Of a stretch of DNA of 64,000 nt, positions 25,470 to 37,700 are shown piece after piece. The stretch covers positions 682,001-746,000 of the forward strand of contig NW_027478539.1 in NCBI RefSeq assembly GCF_051014685.1. The letters are read 5' to 3'. The first letter of the stretch is position 1; each line of letters starts with the position of its first letter. The translations under genes and the position numbers were made by a program. This DNA comes from Ptiloglossa arizonensis (taxonomy: Eukaryota > Arthropoda > Insecta > Hymenoptera > Colletidae). Below the pieces are notes generated by a model. It saw only the letters and a program-made list of their open reading frames with translations, made no database searches and had not been told where the DNA came from.

Positions 25470-26518
25470 CTGCCATATCTCGCGAACGGATTGACCAATC
25501 CGCAAAATTTCTCTTGCATCTGAAAGTAGAAACTCGCCCGATTACAACGGTATGCGTAGTTTTCCCCTAGGCCGTTCTAGTTATTCGTTTCGAGCATCAG
25601 AACTGCGAAAAAGTTGAGTTTCTCAAGCGTTTCCTACCTACAAACTGCCATATCTCGCGAACGGATTGACCAATCCGCAAAATTTCTGTTGCATCTGAAA
25701 GTAGAAACTCGCCCGATTACAGCGGTATGCGTACTTTTCCCCTCGACCGTTCTAGTTATTCGTTTCGAGCATCAGAACTGCGAAAATTTTGAGTTTCTCA
25801 AGCGTTTCTTACTTCCAAACTGCCATATCTCGCGAACGGATTGACCAATCCGCAAAATTTCTGTTGCATCTGAAAGTAGAAACTCGACCGATTACAACGG
25901 TAGGTGTAGTTTTCCCCTAGGCCGTTCTAGTTATTCGTTTCGAGCATCAGAACTGCGAAAATTTTGAGTTTCTCAAGCGTTTCTTACCTCCAAACTGCCA
26001 TATCTCGCGAACGGATTGACCAATCCGCAAAATTTCTGTTGCATCTGAAAGTAGAAACTCGCCCGATTACAACGGTATGCGTACTTTTCCCCTAGGCCGT
26101 TCTGGTTATTCGTTTCGAGTCAAGAACTGCGATAATTTTGTGTTTCTCGACCGTTTCTTGCCTCCAAACTGCCATATCTCGCGAACGGATTGACCAATCC
26201 GCAAAATTTCTGTTGCATCTGAAAGTAGAAACTCGCCCGATTACAACGGTATGCGTACTTTTACCCTAGGCCGTTCTAGTTAATCGTTTCGAGCATCAGA
26301 ACTGCGAAAATTTTGAGTTTCTCAAGCGTTTCTTACTTCCAAACTGCCATATCTCGCGAACGGATTGACCAATCCGCAAAATTTCTGATGCATCTGAAAG
26401 TAGAAACTCGCCCGATTACAACGGTATGCGTACTTTTCCCCTAGGCCGCCCTAGTTATTCGTTTCGAGCATCAGAACTGCGAAAATTTTGTGTTTCTCAA
26501 GTGTTTCATACATCCAAA
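25470..26518 (+). repeat. 6-mer HOR, copy 1 (1049 bp)
   Basis: The order is TTTCTCTTGC with GAAAAAGTTGAG (25470); CCCCTCGACC (25645); CGACCGATT with GGTAGGTG (25820); the 174-bp GAGTCAAG monomer (25995); TTTTACCCTAGG with TTAATCG (26169); TTCTGATGC with GGCCGCCC and CATACATCC (26344). The single deletion makes the unit 1049 bp. This copy has the ACAGCGG form in its second monomer. Confidence 0.92.
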
Positions 26519-27567
26519 CTGCCATATCTCGCGAACGGATTGACCAATCCGCAAAATTTCTCTTGCATCTGAAAGTAGAAACTCGCCCGATTACAACGGT
26601 ATGCGTAGTTTTCCCCTAGGCCGTTCTCGTTATTCGTTTCGAGCATCAGAACTGCGAAAAAGTTGAGTTTCTCAAGCGTTTCTTACCTCCAAACTGCCAT
26701 ATCTCGCGAACGGATTGACCAATCCGCAAAATTTCTGTTGCATCTGAAAGTAGAAACTCGCCCGATTACAACGGTATGCGTACTTTTCCCCTCGACCGTT
26801 CTAGTTATTCGTTTCGAGCATCAGAACTGCGAAAATTTTGAGTTTCTCAAGCGTTTCTTACTTCCAAACTGCCATATCTCGCGAACGGATTGACCAATCC
26901 GCAAAATTTCTGTTGCATCTGAAAGTAGAAACTCGACCGATTACAACGGTAGGTGTAGTTTTCCCCTAGGCCGTTCTAGTTATTCGTTTCGAGCATCAGA
27001 ACTGCGAAAATTTTGAGTTTCTCAAGCGTTTCTTACCTCCAAACTGCCATATCTCGCGAACGGATTGACCAATCCGCAAAATTTCTGTTGCATCTGAAAG
27101 TAGAAACTCGCCCGATTACAACGGTATGCGTACTTTTCCCCTAGGCCGTTCTGGTTATTCGTTTCGAGTCAAGAACTGCGATAATTTTGTGTTTCTCGAC
27201 CGTTTCTTGCCTCCAAACTGCCATATCTCGCGAACGGATTGACCAATCCGCAAAATTTCTGTTGCATCTGAAAGTAGAAACTCGCCCGATTACAACGGTA
27301 TGCGTACTTTTACCCTAGGCCGTTCTAGTTAATCGTTTCGAGCATCAGAACTGCGAAAATTTTGAGTTTCTCAAGCGTTTCTTACTTCCAAACTGCCATA
27401 TCTCGCGAACGGATTGACCAATCCGCAAAATTTCTGATGCATCTGAAAGTAGAAACTCGCCCGATTACAACGGTATGCGTACTTTTCCCCTAGGCCGCCC
27501 TAGTTATTCGTTTCGAGCATCAGAACTGCGAAAATTTTGTGTTTCTCAAGTGTTTCATACATCCAAA
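26519..27567 (+). repeat. 6-mer HOR, copy 2 (1049 bp)
   Basis: Same six types in order as 25470-26518. Its first monomer has TTCTCGTTATTCG and ends TTACCTCC rather than CTACCTAC, and its second has ACAACGG. A shortened third copy follows: 27568 (TTTCTCTTGC) is followed directly by a GAGTCAAG monomer (27743). Confidence 0.92.
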
Positions 27568-28441
27568 CTGCCATATCTCGCGAACGGATTGACCAATCCG
27601 CAAAATTTCTCTTGCATCTGAAAGTAGAAACTCGCCCGATTACAACGGTATGCGTAGTTTTCCCCTAGGCCGTTCTCGTTATTCGTTTCGAGCATCAGAA
27701 CTGCGAAAAAGTTGAGTTTCTCAAGCGTTTCTTACCTCCAAACTGCCATATCTCGCGAACGGATTGACCAATCCGCAAAATTTCTGTTGCATCTGAAAGT
27801 AGAAACTCGCCCGATTACAACGGTATGCGTACTTTTCCCCTAGGCCGTTCTGGTTATTCGTTTCGAGTCAAGAACTGCGATAATTTTGTGTTTCTCGACC
27901 GTTTCTTGCCTCCAAACTGCCATATCTCGCGAACGGATTGACCAATCCGCAAAATTTCTGTTGCATCCGAAAGTAGAAACTCGCCCGATTACAACGGTAG
28001 GTGTAGTTTTCCCCTAGGCCGTTCTAGTTATTCGTTTCGAGCATCAGAACTGCGAAAATGTTGAGTTTCTCAAGCGTTTCTTACCTCCAAACTGCCATAT
28101 CTCGCGAACGGATTGACCAATCCGCAAAATTTCTGTTGCATCTGAAAGTAGAAACTCGCCCGATTACAACGGTATGCGTACTTTTCCCCTAGGCCGTTCT
28201 GGTTATTCGTTTCGAGTATCAGAACTGTGATAATTTTGAATTTCTCGTCCGTTTCTTGCCTCCAAACTGCCATATCTCGCGAACGGATTGACCAATCCGC
28301 AAAATTTCTGTTGCATCTGAAAGTAGAAACTCGCCCGATTACAACGGTATGCGTACGTTTCCCCAAGTCCGTTCTAGTTATTCGTTTCGAGCATCAGAAC
28401 TGCGAAAATTTTGAGTTTCTCAAGCGTTTCTTACCTCCAAA

Positions 28442-29490
28442 CTGCCATATCTCGCGAACGGATTGACCAATCCGCAAAATTTCTCTTGCATCTGAAAGTA
28501 GAAACTCGCCCGATTACAACGGTATGCGTAGTTTTCCCCTAGGCCGTTCTAGTTATTCGTTTCGAGCATCAGAACTGCGAAAAAGTTGAGTTTCTTAAGC
28601 GTTTCCTACCTACAAACTGCCATATCTCGCGAACGGATTGACCAATCCGCAAAATTTCTGTTGCATCTGAAAGTAGAAACTCGCCCGATTACAGCGGTAT
28701 GCGTACTTTTCCCCTCGACCGTTCTAGTTATTCGTTTCGAGCATCAGAACTGCGAAAATTTTGAGTTTCTCAAGCGTTTCTTACTTCCAAACTGCCATAT
28801 CTCGCGAACGGATTGACCAATCCGCAAAATTTCTGTTGCATCTGAAAGTAGAAACTCGACCGATTACAACGGTAGGTGTAGTTTTCCCCTAGGCCGTTCT
28901 AGTTATTCGTTTCGAGCATCAGAACTGCGAAAATTTTGAGTTTCTCAAGCGTTTCTTACCTCCAAACTGCCATATCTCGCGAACGGATTGACCAATCCGC
29001 AAAATTTCTGTTGCATCTGAAAGTAGAAACTCGCCCGATTACAACGGTATGCGTACTTTTCCCCTAGGCCGTTCTGGTTATTCGTTTCGAGTCAAGAACT
29101 GCGATAATTTTGTGTTTCTCGACCGTTTCTTGCCTCCAAACTGCCATATCTCGCGAACGGATTGACCAATCCGCAAAATTTCTGTTGCATCTGAAAGTAG
29201 AAACTCGCCCGATTACAACGGTATGCGTACTTTTACCCTAGGCCGTTCTAGTTAATCGTTTCGAGCATCAGAACTGCGAAAATTTTGAGTTTCTCAAGCG
29301 TTTCTTACTTCCAAACTGCCATATCTCGCGAACGGATTGACCAATCCGCAAAATTTCTGATGCATCTGAAAGTAGAAACTCGCCCGATTACAACGGTATG
29401 CGTACTTTTCCCCTAGGCCGCCCTAGTTATTCGTTTCGAGCATCAGAACTGCGAAAATTTTGTGTTTCTCAAGTGTTTCATACATCCAAA
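28442..29490 (+). repeat. 6-mer HOR, copy 4 (1049 bp)
   Basis: Complete six-type order again, 2972 bp after copy 1 and sharing its ACAGCGG and CTACCTAC states. It is therefore a copy of 25470-26518 made as part of the 17-monomer segment. One private change is TTTCTTAAGCG near 28590. Confidence 0.9.
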
Positions 29491-30715
29491 CTGCCATATC
29501 TCGCGAACGGATTGACCAATCCGCAAAATTTCTCTTGCATCTGAAAGTAGAAACTCGCCCGATTACAACGGTATGCGTAGTTTTCCCCTAGGCCGTTCTC
29601 GTTATTCGTTTCGAGCATCAGAACTGCGAAAAAGTTGAGTTTCTCAAGCGTTTCCTACCTACAAACTGCCATATCTCGCGAACGGATTGACCAATCCGCA
29701 AAATTTCTGTTGCATCTGAAAGTAGAAACTCGCCCGATTACAGCGGTATGCGTACTTTTCCCCTAGACCGTTCTAGTTATTCGTTTCGAGCATCAGAACT
29801 GCGAAAATTTTGAGTTTCTCAAGCGTTTCTTACTTCCAAACTGCCATATCTCGCGAACGGATTGACCAATCCGCAAAATTTCTGTTGCATCTGAAAGTAG
29901 AAACTCGACCGATTACAACGGTAGGTGTAGTTTTCCCCTAGGCCGTTCTAGTTATTCGTTTCGAGCATCAGAACTGCGAAAATTTTGAGTTTCTCAAGCG
30001 TTTCTTACCTCCAAACTGCCATATCTCGCGAACGGATTGACCAATCCGCAAAATTTCTCTTGCATCTGAAAGTAGAAACTCGCCCGATTACAACGGTATG
30101 CGTAGTTTTCCCCTAGGCCGTTCTAGTTATTCGTTTCGAGCATCAGAACTGCGAAAAAGTTGAGTTTCTCAAGCGTTTCCTACCTACAAACTGCCATATC
30201 TCGCGAACGGATTGACCAATCCGCAAAATTTCTGTTGCATCTGAAAGTAGAAACTCGCCCGATTACAGCGGTATGCGTACTTTTCCCCTAGACCGTTCTA
30301 GTTATTCGTTTCGAGCATCAGAACTGCGAAAATTTTGAGTTTCTCAAGCGTTTCTTACTTCCAAACTGCCATATCTCGCGAACGGATTGACCAATCCGCA
30401 AAATTTCTGTTGCATCTGAAAGTAGAAACTCGACCGATTACAACGGTAGGTGTAGTTTTCTCCTAGGCCGTTCTAGTTATTCGTTTCGAGCATCAGAACT
30501 GCGAAAATTTTGAGTTTCTCAAGCGTTTCTTACCTCCAAACTGCCATATCTCGCGAACGGATTGACCAATCCGCAAAATTTCTGTTGCATCTGAAAGTAG
30601 AAACTCGCCCGATTACAACGGTATGCGTAGTTTTCCCCTAGGCCGTTCTAGTTATTCGTTTCGAGCATCAGAACTGCGAAAAAGTTGAGTTTCTCAAGCG
30701 TTTCCTACCTACAAA
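29491..30715 (+). repeat. Shortened 3-mer HORs (525 bp) closing the 6-mer block
   Basis: Units start with the GAAAAAGTTGAG monomer at 29491, 30016 and 30541, 525 bp apart. Each is the first three types of the 6-mer; the last unit is cut after one monomer by the junction at 30716. Here the second type has CTAGACC followed by GTTATTCG. Elsewhere CTAGACC is nearly always followed by ATGCTTGTCG, so this is a recombinant haplotype. Confidence 0.88.
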
Positions 30716-31414
30716 CTGCCATATCTCGCGAACGGATTGACCAATCCGCAAAATTTCTGTTGCATCTGAACGTAGAAACTCGCCCGATTACAACGGTAGG
30801 TGTAGTGTTCCCCTAGGCCGTTCTGGTTATTCGTTTCGAGTATCAGAACTGTGATAATTTTGAATTTCTCGACCGTTTCTTGCCTCCAAACTGCCATATC
30901 TCGCGAACGGATTGACCAATCCGCAAAATTTCTGTTGCATCTGAAAGTAGAAAGTCGCCCGATTACAACGGTATGCGTACTTTTCCCCTAGACCGTTCTA
31001 GTTATGCTTGTCGAGCATCAGAACTGCGAAAATTTTGAGTTTCTCAAGCGTTTCTTACCTCCAAACTGCCATATCTCGCGAACGGATTGACTAATCCGCA
31101 AAATTTCTGTTGCATCTGAAAGTAGAAACTCGCCCGCTTACAACGGTATGCGTACTTTTCCCTAGGCCGTTCTAGTTATTCGTTTCGAGCATCAGAACTG
31201 CGAAAATTTTGAGTTTCTCAAGCGTTTCTTACCTCCAAACTGCCATATCTCGCGAACGGATTGACCAATCCGCAAAATTTCTGTTGCATCTGAAAGTAGA
31301 AACTCGCTCGATTACAACGGTATGCGTACGTTTCCCCAAGTCCGTTCTAGTTAATCGTTTCGAGCATTAGAACTGCGAAAATTTTGAGTTTCTCAAGCGT
31401 TTCTTACCTCCAAA
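30716..31414 (+). repeat. Start of second superunit: cassette monomers 4 to 7
   Basis: Monomers 30716, 30891, 31066 (174 bp, CCCTAGG) and 31240 match 277, 452, 627 and 801 at a constant offset of 30439, including the rare GAACGTAG shared by 277 and 30716. The preceding monomer is of the 6-mer block type, so the junction lies in the identical stretch between about 30711 and 30769. Confidence 0.9.
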
Positions 31415-34400
31415 CTGCCATATCTCGCGAACGGATTGACCAATCCGCAAAATTTCTGTTGCATCTGAAAGTAGAAACTCGCCCGATTACAACGGTATGC
31501 GTACTTTTCCCCTAGGCCGTTCTAGTTATTCGTTTCGAGCATCAGAACTGCGAAAATGTTGAGTTTCTCAAGCGTTTCTTACCTACAAACTGCCATATCT
31601 CGCGAACGGATTGACCAATCCGCAAAATTTCTGTTGCATCTGAAAGTAGAAACTCGCCCGATTGCAGCGGTATGCGTACTTTTCCCCTAGACCGTTCTAG
31701 TTATGCTTGTCGAGCATCAGAACTGCGAAAATTTTGAGTTTCTCAAGCGTTTCTTACTTCCAAACTGCCATATCTCGCGAACGGATTGACCAATCCGCAA
31801 AATTTCTGTTGCATCTGAAAGTAGAAACTCGCCCGATTACAACGGTAGGTGTAGTTTTCCCCTAGGCCGTTCTAGTTATTCGTTTCGAGCATCAGAACTG
31901 CGAAAATTTTGAGTTTCTCAAGCGTTTCTTACCTCCAAACTGCCATATCTCGCGAACGGATTGACCAATCCGCAAAATTTCTGTTGCATCTGAAAGTAGA
32001 AACTCGCTCGATTACAACGGTATGCGTACGTTTCCCCAAGTCCGTTCTAGTTAATCGTTTCGAGCATTAGAACTGCGAAAATTTTGAGTTTCTCAAGCGT
32101 TTCTTACCTCCAAACTGCCATATCTCGCGAACGGATTGACCAATCCGCAAAATTTCTGTTGCATCTGAAAGTAGAAACTCGCCCGATTACAACGGTATGC
32201 GTACTTTTCCCCTAGGCCGTTCTAGTTATTCGTTTCGAGCATCAGAACTGCGAAAATGTTGAGTTTCTCAAGCGTTTCTTACCTACAAACTGCCATATCT
32301 CGCGAACGGATTGACCAATCCGCAAAATTTCTGTTGCATCTGAAAGTAGAAACTCGCCCGATTGCAGCGGTATGCGTACTTTTCCCCTAGACCGTTCTAG
32401 TTATGCTTGTCGAGCATCAGAACTGCGAAAATTTTGAGTTTCTCAAGCGTTTCTTACTTCCAAACTGCCATATCTCGCGAACGGATTGACCAATCCGCAA
32501 AATTTCTGTTGCATCTGAAAGTAGAAACTCGCCCGATTACAACGGTAGGTGTAGTTTTCCCCTAGGCCGTTCTAGTTATTCGTTTCGAGCATCAGAACTG
32601 CGAAAATGTTGAGTTTCTCAAGCGTTTCTTACCTCCAAACTGCCATATCTCGCGAACGGATTGACCAATCCGCAAAATTTCTGTTGCATCTGAAAGTAGA
32701 ATCTCGCCCGATTACAACGGTATGCGTACTTTTCCCCTAGGCCGTTCTAGTTATTCGTTTCGAGCATCAGAACTGCGAAAATTTTGAGTTTCTCAAGCGT
32801 TTCTTACCTCCAAACTGCCATATCTCGCGAACGGATTGACCAATCCGCAAAATTTCTGTTGCATCTGAAAGTAGAAACTCGCTCGATTACAACGGTATGC
32901 GTACGTTTCCCCAAGTCCGTTCTAGTTAATCGTTTCGAGCATTAGAACTGCGAAAATTTTGAGTTTCTCAAGCGTTTCTTACCTCCAAACTGCCATATCT
33001 CGCGAACGGATTGACCAATCCGCAAAATTTCTGTTGCATCTGAAAGTAGAAACTCGCCCGATTACAACGGTATGCGTACTTTTCCCCTAGGCCGTTCTAG
33101 TTATTCGTTTCGAGCATCAGAACTGCGAAAATGTTGAGTTTCTCAAGCGTTTCTTACCTACAAACTGCCATATCTCGCGAACGGATTGACCAATCCGCAA
33201 AATTTCTGTTGCATCTGAAAGTAGAAACTCGCCCGATTGCAGCGGTATGCGTACTTTTCCCCTAGACCGTTCTAGTTATGCTTGTCGAGCATCAGAACTG
33301 CGAAAATTTTGAGTTTCTCAAGCGTTTCTTACTTCCAAACTGCCATATCTCGCGAACGGATTGACCAATCCGCAAAATTTCTGTTGCATCTGAAAGTAGA
33401 AACTCGCCCGATTACAACGGTAGGTGTAGTTTTCCCCTAGGCCGTTCTAGTTATTCGTTTCGAGCATCAGAACTGCGAAAATGTTGAGTTTCTCAAGCGT
33501 TTCTTACCTCCAAACTGCCATATCTCGCGAACGGATTGACCAATCCGCAAAATTTCTGTTGCATCTGAAAGTAGAATCTCGCCCGATTACAACGGTATGC
33601 GTACTTTTCCCCTAGGCCGTTCTAGTTATTCGTTTCGAGCATCAGAACTGCGAAAATTTTGAGTTTCTCAAGCGTTTCTTACCTCCAAACTGCCATATCT
33701 CGCGAACGGATTGACCAATCCGCAAAATTTCTGTTGCATCTGAAAGTAGAAACTCGCTCGATTACAACGGTATGCGTACGTTTCCCCAAGTCCGTTCTAG
33801 TTAATCGTTTCGAGCATTAGAACTGCGAAAATTTTGAGTTTCTCAAGCGTTTCTTACCTCCAAACTGCCATATCTCGCGAACGGATTGACCAATCCGCAA
33901 AATTTCTGTTGCATCTGAAAGTAGAAACTCGCCCGATTACAACGGTATGCGTACTTTTCCCCTAGGCCGTTCTAGTTATTCGTTTCGAGCATCAGAACTG
34001 CGAAAATGTTGAGTTTCTCAAGCGTTTCTTACCTACAAACTGCCATATCTCGCGAACGGATTGACCAATCCGCAAAATTTCTGTTGCATCTGAAAGTAGA
34101 AACTCGCCCGATTGCAGCGGTATGCGTACTTTTCCCCTAGACCGTTCTAGTTATGCTTGTCGAGCATCAGAACTGCGAAAATTTTGAGTTTCTCAAGCGT
34201 TTCTTACTTCCAAACTGCCATATCTCGCGAACGGATTGACCAATCCGCAAAATTTCTGTTGCATCTGAAAGTAGAAACTCGCCCGATTACAACGGTAGGT
34301 GTAGTTTTCCCCTAGGCCGTTCTAGTTATTCGTTTCGAGCATCAGAACTGCGAAAATGTTGAGTTTCTCAAGCGTTTCTTACCTCCAAACTGCCATATCT

Positions 34401-34564
34401 CGCGAACGGATTGACCAATCCGCAAAATTTCTGTTGCATCTGAAAGTAGAATCTCGCCCGATTACAACGGTATGCGTACTTTTCCCCTAGGCCGTTCTGG
34501 TTATTCGTTTCGAGTATCAGAACTGTGATAATTTTGAATTTCTCGACCGTTTCTTGCCTCCAAA
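31240..34564 (+). repeat. 4/5/5/5-mer HOR block (copy of 801-3425, one unit longer)
   Basis: Units start at 31240 (700 bp), 31940 (875), 32815 (875) and 33690 (875), marked by GCTCGATT with GTTAATCG. The last unit's fifth monomer (34390) is chimeric: AATCTCGCCCG followed by TCTGGTT, GTATCAG and GATAATTTTGAA. The extra 5-mer explains why the offset to the first superunit rises by 875 bp across this block. Confidence 0.92.
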
Positions 34565-34739
34565 CTGCCATATCTCGCGAACGGATTGACCAATCCGCAA
34601 AATTTCTGTTGCATCTGAAAGTAGAAACTCGCCCGATTACAACGGTATGCGTACGTTTCCCCAAGTCCGTTCTAGTTATTCGTTTCGAGCATCAGAACTG
34701 CGAAAATTTTGTGTTTCTCAAGCGTTTCTTACCTCCAAA

Positions 34740-37700
34740 CTGCCATATCTCGCGAACGGATTGACCAATCCGCAAAATTTCTGTTGCATCTGAAAGTAGA
34801 AACTCGCCCGATTACAACGGTAGGTGTAGTTTTCCCCTAGGCCGTTCTAGTTATTCGTTTCGAGCATCAGAACTGCGAAAATGTTGAGTTTCTCAAGCGT
34901 TTCTTACCTACAAACTGCCATATCTCGCGAACGGATTGACCAATCCGCAAAATTTCTGTTGCATCTGAAAGTAGAAACTCGCCCGATTACAGCGGTATGC
35001 GTACTTTTCCCCTAGACCGTTCTAGTTATGCTTGTCGAGCCTCAGAACTGCGAAAATTTTGAGTTTCTTAAGCGTTTCTTACCTCCAAACTGCCATATCT
35101 CGCGAACGGATTGACTAATCCGCAAAATTTCTGTTGCATCTGAAAGTAGAAACTCGCCCGCTTACAACGGTATGCGTACGTTTCCCCAAGTCCGTTCTAG
35201 TTATTCGTTTCGAGCATTAGAACTGCGAAAATTTTGAGTTTCTCAAGCGTTTCTTACCTCCAAACTGCCATATCTCGCGAACGGATTGACTAATCCGCAA
35301 AATTTCTGTTGCATCTGAAAGTAGAAACTCGCCCGATTACAACGGTATGCGTACTTTTCCCCTACGCCGTTCTAGTTATTCGTTTCGAGCATCAGAACTG
35401 CGAAAATGTTGAGTTTCTCAAGCGTTTCTTACCTACAAACTGCCATATCTCGCGAACGGATTGACCAATCCGCAAAATTTCTGTTGCATCTGAAAGTAGA
35501 AACTCGCCCGATTACAGCGGTATGCGTACTTTCCCCCTAGACCGTTCTAGTTATGCTTGTCGAGCATCAGAACTGCGAAAATTTTGAGTTTCTCAAGCGT
35601 TTCTTACTTCCAAACTGCCATATCTCGCGAACGGATTGACCAATCCGCAAAATTTCTGTTGCATCTGAAAGTAGAAACTCGCCCGATTACAACGGTAGGT
35701 GTAGTTTTCCCCTAGGCCGTTCTAGTTATTCGTTTCGAGCATCAGAACTGCGAAAATTTTGAGTTTCTCAAGCGTTTCTTACCTCCAAACTGCCATATCT
35801 CGCGAAAGGAATGACCAATCCGCAAAATTTCTGTTGCATCTGAAAGTAGAAACTCGCCCGATTACAACAGTATGCGTACTTTTCCCCTAGGCCGTTCTAG
35901 TTATTCGTTTCGAGCATCAGAACTGCGAAAATTTTGAGTTTCTCAAGCGTTTCTTACCTCCAAACTGCCATATCTCGCGAACGGATTGACCAATCCGCAA
36001 AATTTCTGTTGCATCTGAAAGTAGAAACTCGCCCGATTACAACGGTTTGCGTACTTTTCCCCTAGACCGTTCTAGTTATGCTTGTCGAGCATCAGAACTG
36101 CGAAAATTTTGAGTTTCTCAAGCGTTTCTTACTTCCAAACTGCCATATCTCGCGAACGGATTGACCAATCCGCAAAATTTCTGTTGCATCTGAAAGTAGA
36201 AACTCGCCCGATTACAACGGTAGGCGTACTTTTCCCCTACGCCGTTCTAGTTATTCGTTTCGAGCATCAGAACTGCGAAAATGTTGAGTTTCTCAAGCGT
36301 TTCTTAACTACAAACTGCCATATCTCGCGAACGGATTGACCAATCCGCAAAATTTCTGTTGCATCTGAAAGTAGAAACTCGCCCGATTACAGCGGTATGC
36401 GTACTTTCCCCCTAGACCGTTCTAGTTATGCTTGTCGAGCATCAGAACTGCGAAAATTTTGAGTTTCTCAAGCGTTTCTTACTTCCAAACTGCCATATCT
36501 CGCGAACGGATTGACCAATCCGCAAAATTTCTGTTGCATCTGAAAGTAGAAACTCGCCCGATTACAACGGTAGGTGTAGTTTTCCCCTAGGCCGTTCTAG
36601 TTATTCGTTTCGAGCATCAGAACTGCGAAAATTTTGAGTTTCTCAAGCGTTTCTTACCTCCAAACTGCCATATCTCGCGAAAGGAATGACCAATCCGCAA
36701 AATTTCTGTTGCATCTGAAAGTAGAAACTCGCCCGATTACAACGGTATGCGTACTTTTCCCCTAGGCCATTCTAGTTATTCGTTTCGAGCATCAGAACTG
36801 CGAAAATTTTGAGTTTCTCAAGCGTTTCTTACTTCCAAACTGCCATATCTCGCGAACGGATTGACCAATCCGCAAAATTTCTGTTGCATCTGAAAGTAGA
36901 AATTCGCCCGATTACAACGGTATGCGTACTTTTCCCCTAGAACGTTCTGGTTATGCTTGTCGAGCATCAGAACGGCTAAAATTTTGAGTTTCTCAAGCGT
37001 TTCTTACCTCCAAACTGCCATATCTCGCGAACGGATTGACCAATCCGTAAAATTTCTGTTGCATCTGAAAGTAGAAACTCGCCCGATTACAGCGGTATGC
37101 GTACTTTCCCCCTAGACCGTTCTAGTTATGCTTGTCGAGCATCAGAACTGCGAAAATTTTGAGTTTCTCAAGCGTTTCTTACTTCCAAACTGCCATATCT
37201 CGCGAACGGATTGACCAATCCGCAAAATTTCTGTTGCATCTGAAAGTAGAAACTCGCCCGATTACAACGGTAGGTGTAGTTTTCCCCTAGGCCGTTCTAG
37301 TTATTCGTTTCGAGCATCAGAACTGCGAAAATTTTGAGTTTCTCAAGCGTTTCTTACCTCCAAACTGCCATATCTCGCGAAAGGAATGACCAATCCGCAA
37401 AATTTCTGTTGCATCTGAAAGTAGAAACTCGCCCGATTACAACAGTATGCGTACTTTTCCCCTAGGCCGTTCTAGTTATTCGTTTCGAGCATCAGAACTG
37501 CGAAAATTTTGAGTTTCTCAAGCGTTTCTTACCTCCAAACTGCCATATCTCGCGAACGGATTGACCAATCCGCAAAATTTCTGTTGCATCTGAAAGTAGA
37601 AACTCGCCCGATTACAACGGTTTGCGTACTTTTCCCCTAGACCGTTCTAGTTATGCTTGTCGAGCATCAGAACTGCGAAAATTTTGAGTTTCTCAAGCGT

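Larger units (their letters stand above)
25120..28091 (+). repeat. 17-monomer segment (2972 bp), restarts at 28092
   Basis: It opens with a GATAATTTTGAA/CTCGTCCG monomer (25120) and CGTACG/CAAGTCC (25295), and contains 6-mer units. The same opening recurs at 28092 and 28267. The length 2972 is 17 x 175 less three 1-bp deletions, all in the GAGTCAAGAACTG monomers at 25995, 27044 and 27743. Confidence 0.85.
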
